A program made the translations under genes and the position numbers. This document shows positions 33,664 through 45,794 of a stretch of DNA of 48,442 bases, one piece after another. Location of the stretch: assembly GCF_015163665.1 (NCBI RefSeq), contig NZ_JADEUG010000029.1, positions 1 through 48,442 of the forward strand, written 5' to 3'. Source of the stretch: Xenorhabdus sp. BG5. Lineage in GTDB: Bacteria; Pseudomonadota; Gammaproteobacteria; Enterobacterales; Enterobacteriaceae. The notes beneath the pieces were generated by a model. The model was not told where the DNA came from and ran no database searches. It saw nothing but the letters and a program-made list of their open reading frames with translations. Each line of letters begins with the position of its first letter. Positions within the stretch are counted from its first letter, which is position 1.

Positions 33664-34755
33664 TTAATCCTGTGGTTGAACCTCTATTTTGCCATGTTCT
33701 ACGCGAAACATCCTGCTATTTACATCAATCATGTCTGTAACTTGCCCGGATGTGATTGCACTGACAAACACCTGGGCTTGCGTAGATTTCAGACGCTCGG
33801 CTAATAGCTGACGACGGCCGGCATCCAGTTCTGAGGCAAAATCATCAAGCAGATACAGGCATTTTTGCCCGCTCTGTCGGGTGAAATATTCACCCTGTGC
33901 TAACCTTAATGCGCACATCAGTAACTTCAACTGGCCACGGGACAGCATATCTTCTACTGGTGTACCGTCCGCTCTGATCCGCAGATCGGCTTTATGCGGG
34001 CCGGAAGCGGTATAGGTTAGCGATCTGTCGCGCTCAAACTGCCGCGCGAGCAGTTCCGCATATTCACTCTCTTTGTCCCAACCTTGCTGAAAGCTGATAC
34101 TAAGTGTGAATTCAGGTAAAAATTGTTTGCAGGTTTTTTCTATATCCTCGGAAATTTCTGCAATATATTCAGCCCGCCATTGACTAATTTCGGTTGCCAA
34201 TGGGGCAAGCTCTCGATCCCAATGCTGGATTTGGTTGTAGTGGGTGACTTGTCGCAATGCTGCATTCCGCTGCTTAAGCAGCCTTTTCAGGTTAACCCAG
34301 GCAGCAAAAAAGCGTGGCTCATTGTGAAAACATCCCCAATCAATAAAGGCCCGACGATATTTCGGACCACCATTTAGCAACGTAAAACCTTCTGGCGTGA
34401 TAAGTTGTATCGGCAGTATTTTCGCTAATTCAGCAATTTTGTGCCCATCACTGCCATCTATCCTGACTTTGCTATCGCCTTGACGGTTTTTGCTTAAGCC
34501 CACTGATAAAGTACGTTCATGAGGTTGCTGATCAAGTCGCCCATGAAGAATGAACTCTTCGCAATCATGACGAATGACTCTTCCTGCCTGAATACTGCGA
34601 AAAGCACGGCCGTGGCCTAAGGTATAAATGGCTTCTAATATACTTGTTTTGCCGCTACCGTTCGGTCCAACCAGAAAATTAAACCCGGTTGCCAGTGGCA
34701 GGTCAGCATCCGCGATATTACGAAAATCGCGGATCAGCAAACGCGAGAGAATCAT
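33664..34755 (-). CDS. recF: RecF recombination mediator ATPase
   Basis: 363 residues (E. coli 357). SMC-like ABC ATPase of the RecFOR gap-repair pathway: Walker A GPNGSGKT (30-37), signature LSRGQLKLL and Walker [12 protein letters not shown]. It loads RecA at ssDNA gaps and helps restart replication. A few extra C-terminal residues (EVQPQD) relative to E. coli. It starts 17 bp after dnaN. Confidence 0.97.
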   Translation of the reverse strand: MILSRLLIRDFRNIADADLPLATGFNFLVGPNGSGKTSILEAIYTLGHGRAFRSIQAGRVIRHDCEEFILHGRLDQQPHERTLSVGLSKNRQGDSKVRIDGSDGHKIAELAKILPIQLITPEGFTLLNGGPKYRRAFIDWGCFHNEPRFFAAWVNLKRLLKQRNAALRQVTHYNQIQHWDRELAPLATEISQWRAEYIAEISEDIEKTCKQFLPEFTLSISFQQGWDKESEYAELLARQFERDRSLTYTASGPHKADLRIRADGTPVEDMLSRGQLKLLMCALRLAQGEYFTRQSGQKCLYLLDDFASELDAGRRQLLAERLKSTQAQVFVSAITSGQVTDMIDVNSRMFRVEHGKIEVQPQD

Positions 34756-34772
34756 ATAATGAGTTAATTTTG

Positions 34773-35873
34773 TTACAGACGCATTGGCATCACGACGTAA
34801 GTCGCAGCCTGACTCGCTGAATTCTCAATTTTTACGCTGGATGTGGCATCTGTTAGCAGAAGACTCACTTGTTCGCATTTCAATGCGTTGAGAACATCCA
34901 ATATGTAACTGACATTGAAGCCAATTTCCATTTCAGTGCCTTGGTAGCTAACATCAACAATCTCTTCTGCCTCTTCCTGCTCTGGGTTATTGGCGGTAAT
35001 TCTAAGTTGATTTTCGCTCAAGTAGATGCGAACGCCCCGGAATTTTTCGTTGGACAAAATTGCGGCCCGTGAAAATGCTTGCTTAAGCATGTCACAATTG
35101 GCTTCTAACGTTTTATTGGGATTTTTGGGCAATACGCGACGATAATCAGGAAAACGGCCATCAACCAACTTCGATGTGAAGATAAAATCACCAACATGAG
35201 CACGAATGTTATTACTGCCAATCTGCAATTGCAGTGGATTATCACCGCCATCCAGCAGACGCATTAATTCAATGACGCCCTTGCGAGGTACGATCACTGA
35301 ATGGGACGGCAGATCTTGCCCGATGCTCATGGAACAAACCGCCAAACGGTGGCCGTCTGTGGCAATGGTACGCAGTTCCTCGCCTTCCGTTTCAAACAAC
35401 ATACCATTCAAGTAATAGCGAACATCCTGATGCGCCATAGAAAATTGGGTGGATTCGATTAAGCGTTTCAATGTGGCTTGGGGCAGAGAAAATTCGACTT
35501 CGCTCTGCCAGTCATCGAGATTGGGAAAATCTGACGCGGGTAGCGTAGAGAGCGAAAAGCGGCTGCGACCCGAACGGACGAGAATGCGATCGCCATCCAG
35601 TTCTACGCTGATTTCTGCTCCGTCAGGCAACCCACGCCAGATATCGAAAAATTTACGTGCGGGGACAGTGGTTGCACCTTGTTCATGGGGCTGAGTAAGT
35701 GTAACCCGCGCCTTCATTTCCATTTCCAAATCGGTGCCTGTCAGTAGCAGGGAACCTTCTGTTACCTGCAATAATAAGTTGCCTAAAATAGGCAGGGTCG
35801 GGCGGCCTCCCAAGGGGCTGCTAACCTGCTGTAAAGGTTTTAATAATTGCTCACGTTCAATGATAAATTTCAT
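34773..35873 (-). CDS. dnaN: DNA polymerase III beta sliding clamp
   Basis: 366 residues, as in E. coli. Three repeated clamp domains; recognisable are [17 protein letters not shown] at the N-terminus, TDGHRLA, and the conserved C-terminal YVVMPMRL used in binding clamp partners. The dimeric ring tethers the polymerase to DNA. It lies four bases after dnaA and is presumably co-transcribed. Confidence 0.98.
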   Translation of the reverse strand: MKFIIEREQLLKPLQQVSSPLGGRPTLPILGNLLLQVTEGSLLLTGTDLEMEMKARVTLTQPHEQGATTVPARKFFDIWRGLPDGAEISVELDGDRILVRSGRSRFSLSTLPASDFPNLDDWQSEVEFSLPQATLKRLIESTQFSMAHQDVRYYLNGMLFETEGEELRTIATDGHRLAVCSMSIGQDLPSHSVIVPRKGVIELMRLLDGGDNPLQLQIGSNNIRAHVGDFIFTSKLVDGRFPDYRRVLPKNPNKTLEANCDMLKQAFSRAAILSNEKFRGVRIYLSENQLRITANNPEQEEAEEIVDVSYQGTEMEIGFNVSYILDVLNALKCEQVSLLLTDATSSVKIENSASQAATYVVMPMRL

Positions 35874-35877
35874 AGCG

Positions 35878-37266
35878 CTAGGAAGACAATGTTCTGATTA
35901 AGTTAGAAAAATCTTCTTTGATGTCGTGACTCTCTTCACGCAGTTGTTCGATTTTTCGACAAGCGTGAAGTACGGTTGTATGGTCACGTCCACCAAAGGC
36001 ATCCCCGATTTCAGGCAAGCTGTGATTGGTCAGCTCTTTTGCCAGCGCCATTGCCATTTGTCTTGGACGGGCAACGGAGCGTGAACGGCGCTTGGAAAGC
36101 AGATCGGCAACCTTGATTTTGTAATATTCAGCCACCGTTTTCTGAATATTATCGATGGTTACCAGCTTTTCCTGTAGAGCCAATAAGTCACGTAATGCTT
36201 CGCGTACAAAATCAATCGTAATCGCACGGCCGGTAAAATTGGCATTGGCGATGACTCGATTCAAAGCACCTTCGAGTTCACGAACATTAGATCGCAGGCG
36301 TTTAGCAATAAAGAAAGCCACTTCCCCCGGCAACTGGATTTGATTCTCATCAGCTTTCTTCATCAGAATGGCAACGCGAGTTTCCAGCTCCGGTGGTTCA
36401 ATAGCAACGGTCAATCCCCAGCCAAAACGGGATTTTAACCGATCTTCGACGCCATTTATCTCTTTTGGATAGCGATCTGATGTCAGAATAATCTGTTGAT
36501 TACCTTCTAACAGGGCATTGAACGTGTGAAAGAATTCTTCTTGGGATCGCTCTTTATTGGCAAAAAACTGAATATCATCGATCAGTAGGGCATCTACTGA
36601 GCGATAGTAACGTTTAAATTCTTCTATGGCATTGTTTTGCAATGCTTTTACCATGTCCTGAACAAAGCGTTCAGAGTGCATGTAAACCACTTTTGCATTG
36701 GCTTTGCGTGCCATAATACTATTACCGACAGCATGCAAAAGGTGGGTTTTGCCCAGTCCGGTTCCGCCATAAAGAAACAGAGGATTGTATGCTCCACCAG
36801 GATTATCAGCCACTTGTCTGGCGGCAGCTCTGGCGAGTTGGTTGGATTTACCTTCAACAAAGTTATCGAATGTATGCTTGGGATTAACATTGGAACGATA
36901 AGATAACTCTGGCTGAGCCTTGGCGTTGTCCCAGCTTGGGCGTACTGATGAACTGGACGGTGCAGCAGCCACCGGCATATCGGCAATGATTTTCTGAGAT
37001 GTAGACTGGTTTGGCGAAACAGGTTTATTTCCTACTTCAAAACGCAGTAACGGTACTTCAGGACCACAGAAATCATTTAATAACAAATTGATATTATTAA
37101 TATATTTCTCTCTTACCCAATCCAACACAAAACGGTTGGGGGCATAGAGAGCCAAAGTGTTATCACTCAGTTCTGCCTGAAGGGGTCGTATCCACATACT
37201 GAATTCTGTGGCAGGTAACTCATCCTGCAATCGGGCAAGACATTGCTGCCAAAGCGAAAGTGACAC
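35878..37266 (-). CDS. dnaA: DnaA replication initiator
   Basis: 462 residues (E. coli 467). Domain I ([20 protein letters not shown]) mediates self- and DnaB interaction; a variable Pro/Ser-rich linker follows; AAA+ domain III has Walker A GGTGLGKT (167-174), Walker [10 protein letters not shown], and the arginine finger in [11 protein letters not shown]; domain IV carries the box-binding signature [16 protein letters not shown]. The start is GTG at 37266 after AGGGGAG. Its boxes occur in oriC, before mioC and in its own promoter. The gene reads toward oriC, 24 kb away, opposite to E. coli orientation relative to the fork. Confidence 0.98.
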   Translation of the reverse strand: MSLSLWQQCLARLQDELPATEFSMWIRPLQAELSDNTLALYAPNRFVLDWVREKYINNINLLLNDFCGPEVPLLRFEVGNKPVSPNQSTSQKIIADMPVAAAPSSSSVRPSWDNAKAQPELSYRSNVNPKHTFDNFVEGKSNQLARAAARQVADNPGGAYNPLFLYGGTGLGKTHLLHAVGNSIMARKANAKVVYMHSERFVQDMVKALQNNAIEEFKRYYRSVDALLIDDIQFFANKERSQEEFFHTFNALLEGNQQIILTSDRYPKEINGVEDRLKSRFGWGLTVAIEPPELETRVAILMKKADENQIQLPGEVAFFIAKRLRSNVRELEGALNRVIANANFTGRAITIDFVREALRDLLALQEKLVTIDNIQKTVAEYYKIKVADLLSKRRSRSVARPRQMAMALAKELTNHSLPEIGDAFGGRDHTTVLHACRKIEQLREESHDIKEDFSNLIRTLSS

Positions 37267-37458
37267 GGCGAACTCCCCTAAAACAAGACGAATAAAAGAA
37301 ACCGAAATAAAAGATACGTTATATTGGACAAGGCATCATTCCTCTCTGTTTCTCATGTGTCGAGGAACAGAGCATGTACCTTGTGGCGATTTTTAACATC
37401 ATCGCTCCCCAAAGATCCACATAATCTGTCTATAGAGAGTCAGGGATCGGGATCAACG

Positions 37459-37523
37459 ATCATAACGCAAAAGACGACACAAATCCTCATTCTTTTACAC
37501 AGCTTTGACGCTTTTTATCCACA
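37459..37523 (-). promoter_or_regulatory. dnaA promoter with DnaA box
   Basis: On the minus strand a TATGAT -10 (37459-37464) sits in a context with several GATC sites, closely like the E. coli dnaAp2 region, and a perfect DnaA box TTATCCACA lies just upstream (37515-37523 on the plus strand). This predicts DnaA autorepression and SeqA control. The -35 is poor. Confidence 0.65.
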
Positions 37524-38157
<634 letters not shown>

Positions 38158-38174
38158 TAAAGCTAACCAACCAA

Positions 38175-38534
38175 GTGGTTAAGCTCGCTTTTCCGAGGGA
38201 GTTACGTTTGTTAACTCCCGAGCATTTCACTTATGTTTTCCAGCAGCCGCAACGGGCAAGCTCCGCAGAGATAACGATTCTTGGGCGCTTGAATGAGCTG
38301 GGGCATCCCCGCATCGGTCTAACCATCGCCAAAAAAAATGTTAAACGCGCCCATGAGCGTAATCGTATCAAGCGACTGGCTCGTGAAAGTTTTCGTTTAA
38401 ACCAGCATAAATTGCCTCCAATGGATTTTGTGGTTTTGGTGAGGAAAGGGGTCGCTGAGCTTGATAACCGTGAGCTAACGGAAGCTTTGGGCAAATTATG
38501 GCGTCGTCACTGTCGCTTGGCTCGCGCCTCCTGA
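38175..38534 (+). CDS. rnpA: Ribonuclease P protein component
   Basis: 119 residues, as in E. coli; it binds the RNase P RNA and assists tRNA 5'-leader removal. The RNA-binding signature is [16 protein letters not shown], with [13 protein letters not shown] at the N-terminus. The start is GTG at 38175, the usual codon for this gene, directly within the L34 operon. The 3' end overlaps yidD by 37 bp. Confidence 0.96.
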   Translation: MVKLAFPRELRLLTPEHFTYVFQQPQRASSAEITILGRLNELGHPRIGLTIAKKNVKRAHERNRIKRLARESFRLNQHKLPPMDFVVLVRKGVAELDNRELTEALGKLWRRHCRLARAS

Positions 38535-38758
38535 TTGCTTTGATCAGGGGGTACCAGTTAGTGATTAGTCCACTGCTGGGGCCTCATTGTCGTTTCAATC
38601 CTACCTGTTCCCACTATGGCATAGAGGCATTGCGCAGGTTTGGGATGATAAAAGGCAGTTGGTTAACAGTGAAACGCGTATTAAAATGCCACCCTTTACA
38701 CGAAGGTGGTGATGATCCTGTCCCACCTAAAAAAAACGACGATAACAGAGAACATTAA
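38498..38758 (+). CDS. yidD: Membrane protein insertion efficiency factor YidD
   Basis: 86 residues (E. coli 85). Amphipathic, membrane-associated protein that improves YidC-dependent insertion. Conserved core: [20 protein letters not shown] with two cysteines, then GIEALRRFG and [18 protein letters not shown]. It begins inside rnpA and ends 2 bp before yidC, indicating coupled translation. Confidence 0.95.
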   Translation: MASSLSLGSRLLIALIRGYQLVISPLLGPHCRFNPTCSHYGIEALRRFGMIKGSWLTVKRVLKCHPLHEGGDDPVPPKKNDDNREH

Positions 38759-38760
38759 CG

Positions 38761-40377
38761 ATGGATTCGCAACGCAATCTTCTTCTCATCGCTTTGCTGT
38801 TTGTTTCGTTCTTGGTCTGGCAGGCGTGGGAAAATGATAAAAACCCACAACCAACGGCCCAGATCACGCAGCAAACAAATACTACGCTGAGTAGCGAAGC
38901 AAGCAGTGGGCAAGGTAAACTGATCACCGTGAAAACGGATGTGCTTTCACTGCACATTAATACCCGTGGCGGTGATATCGAGGAGGCTGATCTGCTGGCC
39001 TATCCTGATACTCTCGGTTCCAAAACTCCGTTCAAATTGCTGGAAACAACCCCTGAATTCACTTATCAGGCTCAAAGTGGATTAACGGGTATCAATGGTC
39101 CCGATAATCAAGCTGATCGCCCGCTTTATCATGCCACTCAAAATAGTTTTGTTTTGGCTGATGGTCAGAATGAATTGCGTATTCCAATGACTTATACCGC
39201 GCCGGACGGCGTTGTTTATGTCAAGACCTTCGTTTTAAAACGGGGTGACTATGCAGTTTCTGTTGATTACAACATCAATAACATCACTGATAAGCCATTG
39301 CAGATGGCGTTTTTCGGTCAGTTGAAGCAGAGCGTTGAGCTGCCAAAACATCGTGATACTGGCAGTAACAACTTTGCCCTGCATACTTATCGTGGTGCTG
39401 CTTACTCTTCTGATGAAGAAAAATACGAAAAATACAAATTTGATGATATTGAAAGCAAAGCGCTTTCCGTGACCACAAAAGGTGGCTGGGTAGCAATGCT
39501 CCAGCAATATTTTGCCACTGCGTGGGTTCCGGGAGAAGGCAAAACCAGTACCTTCTATACCAATGACCTGAAAAACCAAAAAATGGCGATCATCGGGTAC
39601 AAGGGTGAAAACATCAATATTGCGCCAAACAGCCAGCAGAATATCTCTTCTACCTTGTGGGTTGGCCCTGAAATTCAGGACAAAATGGCAGCGGTTGCAC
39701 CCCATCTGGATCTGACCGTAGATTACGGTTGGTTATGGTTTATTTCCCAGCCGTTATTCAAGTTGCTGAAATTCTTGCATGAATTCATCGGTAACTGGGG
39801 CTTCTCTATTATTGCGATTACCTTTATTGTGCGCGGTATCATGTATCCGCTGACCAAGGCGCAATACACCTCAATGGCGAAAATGCGTCTGTTGCAGCCA
39901 AAAATAACGGCAATGCGTGAGCGTTTTGGTGATGACCGCCAGCGCATGAGCCAGGAAATGATGGCACTGTATAAGACAGAGAAAGTGAACCCGCTGGGTG
40001 GCTGTTTACCTCTGGTGATTCAGATGCCAATCTTCCTGGCGTTGTATTACATGTTGATGGGTTCTGTTGAGTTGCGCCATGCCCCATTCATTGGTTGGAT
40101 AAAAGACTTGTCTGCTCAAGATCCTTACTACATCCTGCCATTGTTGATGGGTGCGACCATGTTTGTTATCCAAAAACTGTCACCGACTACCGTGACTGAT
40201 CCAATGCAGCAGAAGATCATGACTTACATGCCTGTCGTGTTCACGGTTTTCTTCCTGTGGTTCCCGTCTGGTCTGGTGCTGTACTACATCGTCAGTAACC
40301 TGGTTACCATTATCCAGCAGCAAGTTATTTTCCGCAGTCTGGAAAAGCGCGGATTGCATACCCGCGAGAAAAAGTAA
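38761..40377 (+). CDS. yidC: YidC membrane protein insertase
   Basis: 538 residues. N-terminal signal-anchor helix (about 5-20), a large periplasmic beta domain, then five C-terminal membrane helices forming the hydrophilic groove; the key groove arginine is Arg358 in [15 protein letters not shown] (E. coli Arg366). The C-terminus [14 protein letters not shown] is basic. It inserts proteins such as subunits a and c of the ATP synthase encoded in the same window. Confidence 0.97.
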   Translation: MDSQRNLLLIALLFVSFLVWQAWENDKNPQPTAQITQQTNTTLSSEASSGQGKLITVKTDVLSLHINTRGGDIEEADLLAYPDTLGSKTPFKLLETTPEFTYQAQSGLTGINGPDNQADRPLYHATQNSFVLADGQNELRIPMTYTAPDGVVYVKTFVLKRGDYAVSVDYNINNITDKPLQMAFFGQLKQSVELPKHRDTGSNNFALHTYRGAAYSSDEEKYEKYKFDDIESKALSVTTKGGWVAMLQQYFATAWVPGEGKTSTFYTNDLKNQKMAIIGYKGENINIAPNSQQNISSTLWVGPEIQDKMAAVAPHLDLTVDYGWLWFISQPLFKLLKFLHEFIGNWGFSIIAITFIVRGIMYPLTKAQYTSMAKMRLLQPKITAMRERFGDDRQRMSQEMMALYKTEKVNPLGGCLPLVIQMPIFLALYYMLMGSVELRHAPFIGWIKDLSAQDPYYILPLLMGATMFVIQKLSPTTVTDPMQQKIMTYMPVVFTVFFLWFPSGLVLYYIVSNLVTIIQQQVIFRSLEKRGLHTREKK

Positions 40378-40400
40378 CTGGTTTTTTTAAATATAAGTGG

Positions 40401-40430
40401 AAGGCGGTCATTGGCCGCCTTTATTATTTT
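40401..40430 (+). terminator. Intrinsic terminator after yidC
   Basis: AAGGCGG (40401-40407), 7-base loop, CCGCCTT (40415-40421), followed by TTATTATTTT. It ends the rpmH-rnpA-yidD-yidC transcript before mnmE. Confidence 0.85.
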
Positions 40431-40472
40431 AGTTTTGCAAGATAACGAAATTAGGTCAAAAGAGAGAATTTC

Positions 40473-41837
40473 ATGAATACCACCGATACGATAGTCGCTC
40501 AGGCCACTCCTCCGGGACGGGGCGGTGTAGGCATCCTGCGAATTTCTGGCCCTAAAGCTGCGGAAGTTGCTGAGGTGGTATTGGGGAAACTCCCGAAACC
40601 TCGTTATGCCGATTACCTGCCTTTCTGTGATGCAGACGGCTCTGTACTTGATCAAGGTATTGCACTTTACTTCCCTGGCCCTAACTCATTTACGGGGGAA
40701 GATGTTCTGGAGCTTCAAGGGCACGGTGGGCCGGTTATTCTGGATTTGCTGTTAAAGCGCATTCTGGCGATTTCCGGTGTACGCATTGCCAACCCTGGCG
40801 AATTCTCTGAACGGGCTTTCCTCAATGATAAACTTGACCTGGCACAGGCAGAAGCCATTGCGGATTTGATTGACGCCAGCTCCGAACAGGCCGCACGTTC
40901 CGCGATGAATTCTCTGCAAGGTGTATTCTCTAACCAAGTCCATGAAATGGTCGAAGCGCTGACTAACTTGCGTATCTACGTTGAAGCCGCGATTGACTTT
41001 CCTGATGAAGAGATTGATTTCCTTTCTGATGGCAAGATAGAAGCCAAGTTGGATGAAGTGATCGCAGAACTGGAGCACGTTCGTTCACAGGCACGTCAGG
41101 GCAGCTTGTTGCGCGAAGGGATGAAAGTCGTGATTGCAGGTCGCCCGAATGCGGGTAAATCCAGCTTGCTCAATGCACTGGCAGGCCGTGAAGCTGCGAT
41201 TGTGACTGATATTGCCGGCACAACGCGCGATGTTTTGCGTGAACATATCCATATTGATGGAATGCCACTGCATGTGATTGATACGGCAGGATTGCGCGAA
41301 GCCAGTGATGAAGTGGAACGCATCGGTATTGAGCGGGCATGGCAGGAAATTGAACAGGCGGATCGCGTGCTGTTTATGGTAGACAGTACGACAACGGATG
41401 CCGTTGAGCCTGCACAAATTTGGCCTGAATTTATGGCTAAGCTACCGGAATCGCTGCCTGTTACCGTCATTCGTAATAAGACAGATATGACTAAGGAAGA
41501 AACGGGCGTTGCAGAAGTCAGTGGTTATACATTAATTCGCCTCTCTGCCCGTGATGGGGAAGGTATCGGTTTTCTGCGCGATCACCTAAAAGAAACCATG
41601 GGATTCAACAGCAATACAGAAGGCGGCTTCCTTGCCCGTCGTCGTCATTTGCAGGCATTAAACACGGCAGCAGAACATTTGCAGGAAGGCCATCAACAGC
41701 TTGTCTTCGCCCGTTCAGGGGAACTGCTGGCAGAAGAACTGCGTTTGGCACAACAAGCATTGAGTGAAATCACCGGTGAATTTACTTCCGATGATTTACT
41801 TGGGCGAATTTTTTCCAGTTTTTGTATTGGGAAGTAA
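40473..41837 (+). CDS. mnmE: MnmE (TrmE), tRNA modification GTPase
   Basis: 454 residues, as in E. coli. Partner of MnmG in wobble-uridine modification. N-terminal folate-binding domain ([22 protein letters not shown]), helical domain, and inserted G domain with G1 GRPNAGKS (223-230), G2 AGTTRD, G3 DTAGLR, G4 NKTD; the protein ends in CIGK with catalytic Cys451. The gene is last in this plus-strand group and lies behind its own spacer after a terminator. Confidence 0.97.
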   Translation: MNTTDTIVAQATPPGRGGVGILRISGPKAAEVAEVVLGKLPKPRYADYLPFCDADGSVLDQGIALYFPGPNSFTGEDVLELQGHGGPVILDLLLKRILAISGVRIANPGEFSERAFLNDKLDLAQAEAIADLIDASSEQAARSAMNSLQGVFSNQVHEMVEALTNLRIYVEAAIDFPDEEIDFLSDGKIEAKLDEVIAELEHVRSQARQGSLLREGMKVVIAGRPNAGKSSLLNALAGREAAIVTDIAGTTRDVLREHIHIDGMPLHVIDTAGLREASDEVERIGIERAWQEIEQADRVLFMVDSTTTDAVEPAQIWPEFMAKLPESLPVTVIRNKTDMTKEETGVAEVSGYTLIRLSARDGEGIGFLRDHLKETMGFNSNTEGGFLARRRHLQALNTAAEHLQEGHQQLVFARSGELLAEELRLAQQALSEITGEFTSDDLLGRIFSSFCIGK

Positions 41838-41882
41838 GATTCAATAATATCATTAGCTGATTAGCCACAATGATAATTAATC

Positions 41883-41903
41883 CTCGCTCCCAAACGGAGC
41901 GAG
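41883..41903. terminator. Hairpin between mnmE and tonB
   Basis: CTCGCTCC (41883-41890), 5-base loop, GGAGCGAG (41896-41903): a perfect 8-bp stem between converging genes. On the minus strand it is followed by GATTAATTATC, so it may end the hemophore operon; plus-strand use is less clear. Confidence 0.6.
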
Positions 41904-41912
41904 AGATGGGAC

Positions 41913-42734
41913 TTACCTTAATGTAAAATCAAGTGTCAGCACAACATCAGGCTTTATGCCCGTTGGTATAGGGCCAACTGAATTGGCACTATTGATCGCA
42001 TCGAGTGCGGCATTATCCAGTGTGCTATTGCCGGAGGAATTAACGACCTTGGCGGCAGTCAAGGTGCCGTCACCTAGCAGGGTAAAGCTGACTGTGACTA
42101 TACCTTGTTGTTTCATCCTCTTTGCTCTGCGAGGATAGCGTTTATGGCGTTCTATTTCTTGCCGCAGTCTTGCCGAATAATTGTCTACTTCGCTATTTCC
42201 TTGCCCCACCAAAGGTTGTGATGTTGCCGCGCGGCTTATACTGCCTTCTGAATTAGCCTGATCGTTACCATGCGTTTCCTGCTCTGTCTGATTGTTTTTC
42301 TCTACCTGCGGTGATTGGGTGGTTTTCTTTTCTGCCACTTCTTGCGGTCTTTCTTTCTGCTGCTTTTGGCGTTTCTTAGGTTTATCGGTTTCTGGCTGTT
42401 TTACTATCTTATTTTCAGAGTGAATGGCTTTATCCAGCACGAGTTCCGGTTTTGTTGGTGATTCCGGTGCAGTCAAAAGTGGGGATGGAAGAGAAACAGA
42501 CTCTGGTTTATTTTCCCACGATGGGGCAGCAATCATTGTAATGGATAGCCCCGTAGTAGAAGCGTTATGGTTAATATGATGTGCCGTGTCATCATCATAT
42601 GAAGCATGTTGGTTAAACAGCCATATCAGACTGGTATGCAATAAAATGGCGATTAAGATACCAACCAGCACTCTCCTTCTGGGCATCAATGGAAAACAAG
42701 CGGCTGGATTGTCTAATATGGCTGTGTTGGTCAT
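41913..42734 (-). CDS. TonB-family energy transducer of the hemophore locus
   Basis: 273 residues. Membrane anchor at roughly 20-40 (VLVGILIAILLHTSLIWLF), then a long Lys/Pro/Gln-rich periplasmic stretch (PKKRQKQQKERPQEVAEKK), and a C-terminal TonB domain with the family marks YPRRAKRMKQQGIVTVSF, AAKVVNSSGNSTLDNAALDAI. It should span the periplasm and energise the TonB-dependent receptor encoded 20 bp upstream. The order receptor-tonB on one strand points to a dedicated rather than general TonB; ExbB/ExbD are not here. Confidence 0.9.
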   Translation of the reverse strand: MTNTAILDNPAACFPLMPRRRVLVGILIAILLHTSLIWLFNQHASYDDDTAHHINHNASTTGLSITMIAAPSWENKPESVSLPSPLLTAPESPTKPELVLDKAIHSENKIVKQPETDKPKKRQKQQKERPQEVAEKKTTQSPQVEKNNQTEQETHGNDQANSEGSISRAATSQPLVGQGNSEVDNYSARLRQEIERHKRYPRRAKRMKQQGIVTVSFTLLGDGTLTAAKVVNSSGNSTLDNAALDAINSANSVGPIPTGIKPDVVLTLDFTLR

Positions 42735-42754
42735 ACGATCCTCTCATCAAGTCC

Positions 42755-45733
42755 TTAAAATTGGCTGGTCAAACTGAGTTTAAACGTTCTGCCCGGCGCT
42801 GGAATCATCGAACGAGTCAGCGGATCGAGATAGTAGCGGTTGGTGAGGTTTGTGCCAGTCAACTCCATGGAAATAGCAGGAGTGATTTGATAGCTAATAT
42901 AGGCATCAACCGTAAGCACCGGATTCCAGCGCATTGGGTTATTGGACTGCCCTTTATAAATATCTGGCAAGGCATTCATCAGCCATTTTTCATCTTTGTT
43001 TTCTGCCTTGCTGTGATAAAGCATTCGGCTGCCTAGTTCCAGTTTTTCATCAAACAGGCGACCACCGACGCTCAGGTTAGCTGAGTATTTTGGCTGGATA
43101 GAGGTGCGTAAATAACCGCCAGGGAAACCACCATCAATACATTCAGGTATGCCATAACGATTCTGGGAATCCAGTCTCATGACAGAATTACTGTCACAGA
43201 CCTTGTTTTTCATGTTATAGACCAACCCCATATCGGCAAAGAAACTGCCGTTGTCATAACGTGCCTGTAGTTCCAAGCCAGCAATTTTCTGTTTGTCTAA
43301 TTGGGAGAATTTATAGGTAGTGTCCCGGTCGAACACATTTTCAATGAGGGTGTTGTAATAGGAGAGTTTGATATCAGCATGGCGTTCAGCATCGACTAGT
43401 TGGCTGAAATCGTAGACTAAGCCAACTTCCGCGGTTTTGGCGCGCTCAGGCTTAAATTTATGGCCTATTTGGTTGGTTGGAGAACCTGAAAAACCAACGG
43501 TATCTTCAAAAATGCTGGGCATTCTTACTGCTTCGGCATAGCGGGCATAAATGCGGAAATCTTCGGTGACATAGGTCGTCGCAGAGAAAGTAGGTGCCCA
43601 AGCGTGATCCTTACGTTTTGGCGCTGTCTCCCAGGGATCGTCAACAACAGGGCCTTGTACGCCAGTAGCGTCAGCTCTCTCACCGTGTTCATATTTATAG
43701 ACTTCTTTGCCGCTTATTGGGTCAATAACCTTTTCATTCATGTCTAATTGGCCATTGAAATAGGGGTTACCGCTTTTACTGAGCTTGCCATTGCTAGGAT
43801 CGTACTTCCAAGTGAATTTTTCGCTAACCATATTACGCTTTAGGCCATCACGTGAATCAATACGAGTTGTCTCAACCACAGGGTATTCAGTTTGGAGTTT
43901 ATTCATAAACTCAATCCTCTCTGCGGAGCTCATTTTCAAGCTGTTGTTTGATCTTATAAATTGTTTTCTTTTTTTCATCATATTAGATTCAGTTTCAGTT
44001 ATTGTTCGCCAATAACTCATTTCATGACCAATGGTTTCCGGTTGTTTCTGATAACGGCTATCTTTTACGGCACGCCGTTCATTAAGCAAATCATCTTGGG
44101 ACCAATAAGAAACACGCTTGGCTCCAGCATTCAGTTCCAACCATGAAGTTGGCTGCCAGTTAAAGTTAAAGGCGAGGTTGATTTCCTGACGTTGTCCTCT
44201 CCGTGCTGGTGACTGGTCGAAATATAGGTTAGTTGAATTATAATCATCATTGGAATCGAGGCGTTCCCGTTGGAAATTTCCCATTAAAGTCAGCTCTAAG
44301 CTAGGGTGTAGGGTAAATTTATTGGAAATATCGATACCCCAACGATTGTTTTGAGAATGAGTGAGAGCGGTATTGATCAATGTGCCATCAATATTGGCGT
44401 TTCTGCCTTCAAGACCATCTTCCCAACGCCAGTCTCTGTCAACAGGAGTACGCGGATATCCTCCCGCCGTGTTGGTATTGCTGGTGGTGCGAGTTGTCCA
44501 TAAATTCATGTCGAAGTCGACATAGGGGTTATTCTCAGGCTGCCATTTATAAGTCAGGTTGGCAGCTTTCTGGAGAACTTTCGCTAATGGCCATTGAGGA
44601 ACTTTATTTTCTTCGGGTATAACCCAGCCCAGGCGTGAAGGCATAATATCGCCAAATTCCATGTGGGTATTGCGAAACCCCAACTGTAGAACCTGATCTT
44701 CGGTGAAACGCCAAGTATTTTTAATTAATACAGAACGCATTTCACTGGAAGTGTTAGGAACTTCATTACCGGGACGATAGATACGAGCAGCAAAAGGCAG
44801 ATAGGGGTCCAGTGTTGTCCAGACATTCTTCATGAGTTCCCTGTCGTTTTCCGTAATGGGTTCATCATAGCGATGGGCGCCCCCTTTGCCGGCAAAATAG
44901 TTACCCTGACGACGGTATGCATAGGCCAGCATTAGGTCAAAATATTCCTGCCGTGTTCCTAATGCGATGCGGAAGGCATTATCTTTGAAACCAAACAGTT
45001 TATTGTCTTTCGATGAATGAGGCGTAATTTGCAACTCTGGATCGGTTTCAATTTTATTTTGGATAAAGTTAGGAATATCGCGGTAGTCCTGCCCCAATTG
45101 TAGAGATGGTGTACGCTCTCTCGCTGAGTTACTACTGGTTTCCAGCTTAGTATTGATACCGAAAGTTTCCCCTTTCGGCACCACATCATCAATACTTAAT
45201 GTTTTGATGGATACCGCGCCGCCAACCGAACTTTTAATTCCACGGTTCAGTGAAGGGCCTTTTTCGATTTCAATGCTACTGATTAAATTTGCATCGATGT
45301 AGTTACGGTTATTGGCTCCATGATAACCACGCCCGACGGTAAGAGCCTGTTCTGTGCCATCAATGGTGACGGGAATTCGCCCTTGTCCCTGAACACCACG
45401 GATATTGACATCCAAGGCACCACTATTGCGGGCGTCACCGCTATATACACCTACAGCACCTTTAATTAAATCGGCGGGAGAAGCGCCCTTGTAGCGCTCT
45501 ATCTGCTCTTTGCCGATATAAATATTGGAGATATCTTTGTCATAGACTGCGTTATAACCCTCTTCATCTTTATTACTGTTATCCGTGACACGAATCTTGC
45601 CTAGATCCGTCTTACTATTTGAGGTTGTGACTGTAGGTTTGGATTCGGCAAATAGGGGGGGGGCAATCAGTGATAGTGCCAGTGACAATGCAATTGTGGT
45701 GGGGGTGAACTGTGTTTTAATTCGGTATGTCAT
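42755..45733 (-). CDS. TonB-dependent outer-membrane heme/hemophore receptor
   Basis: 992 residues. Signal peptide ending LIAPPLFA (cleavage after ~29), a TonB-box-like segment around residues 45-55 (LGKIRVTD), a plug domain (GVYSGDARNSGALDVNIRGVQGQG, IPVTIDGTEQAL, IEIEKGPSLNRGIKSSVGGAVSI, each in parts), and a 22-strand barrel ending in the terminal Phe of LSLTSQF. Residues ~548-706 form one very long charged insertion between strands, probably an extracellular loop that could dock the hemophore. It sits between the secretor and tonB genes. I equate it with HrpA of X. nematophila from memory. Start ATG 45733 gives a clean signal peptide; an ATG at 45769 adds 12 polar residues. Confidence 0.9.
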   Translation of the reverse strand: MTYRIKTQFTPTTIALSLALSLIAPPLFAESKPTVTTSNSKTDLGKIRVTDNSNKDEEGYNAVYDKDISNIYIGKEQIERYKGASPADLIKGAVGVYSGDARNSGALDVNIRGVQGQGRIPVTIDGTEQALTVGRGYHGANNRNYIDANLISSIEIEKGPSLNRGIKSSVGGAVSIKTLSIDDVVPKGETFGINTKLETSSNSARERTPSLQLGQDYRDIPNFIQNKIETDPELQITPHSSKDNKLFGFKDNAFRIALGTRQEYFDLMLAYAYRRQGNYFAGKGGAHRYDEPITENDRELMKNVWTTLDPYLPFAARIYRPGNEVPNTSSEMRSVLIKNTWRFTEDQVLQLGFRNTHMEFGDIMPSRLGWVIPEENKVPQWPLAKVLQKAANLTYKWQPENNPYVDFDMNLWTTRTTSNTNTAGGYPRTPVDRDWRWEDGLEGRNANIDGTLINTALTHSQNNRWGIDISNKFTLHPSLELTLMGNFQRERLDSNDDYNSTNLYFDQSPARRGQRQEINLAFNFNWQPTSWLELNAGAKRVSYWSQDDLLNERRAVKDSRYQKQPETIGHEMSYWRTITETESNMMKKRKQFIRSNNSLKMSSAERIEFMNKLQTEYPVVETTRIDSRDGLKRNMVSEKFTWKYDPSNGKLSKSGNPYFNGQLDMNEKVIDPISGKEVYKYEHGERADATGVQGPVVDDPWETAPKRKDHAWAPTFSATTYVTEDFRIYARYAEAVRMPSIFEDTVGFSGSPTNQIGHKFKPERAKTAEVGLVYDFSQLVDAERHADIKLSYYNTLIENVFDRDTTYKFSQLDKQKIAGLELQARYDNGSFFADMGLVYNMKNKVCDSNSVMRLDSQNRYGIPECIDGGFPGGYLRTSIQPKYSANLSVGGRLFDEKLELGSRMLYHSKAENKDEKWLMNALPDIYKGQSNNPMRWNPVLTVDAYISYQITPAISMELTGTNLTNRYYLDPLTRSMIPAPGRTFKLSLTSQF

Positions 45734-45794
45734 TGATGTCTCTTGCCTCGATTTATCAATTATCATCACACAAATGAAAAGAATAACTATTTGA

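Noticed and set aside
34123-34377. Plus-strand 84-codon frame in recF
   Set aside because: Antisense to conserved recF sequence with no ribosome site.
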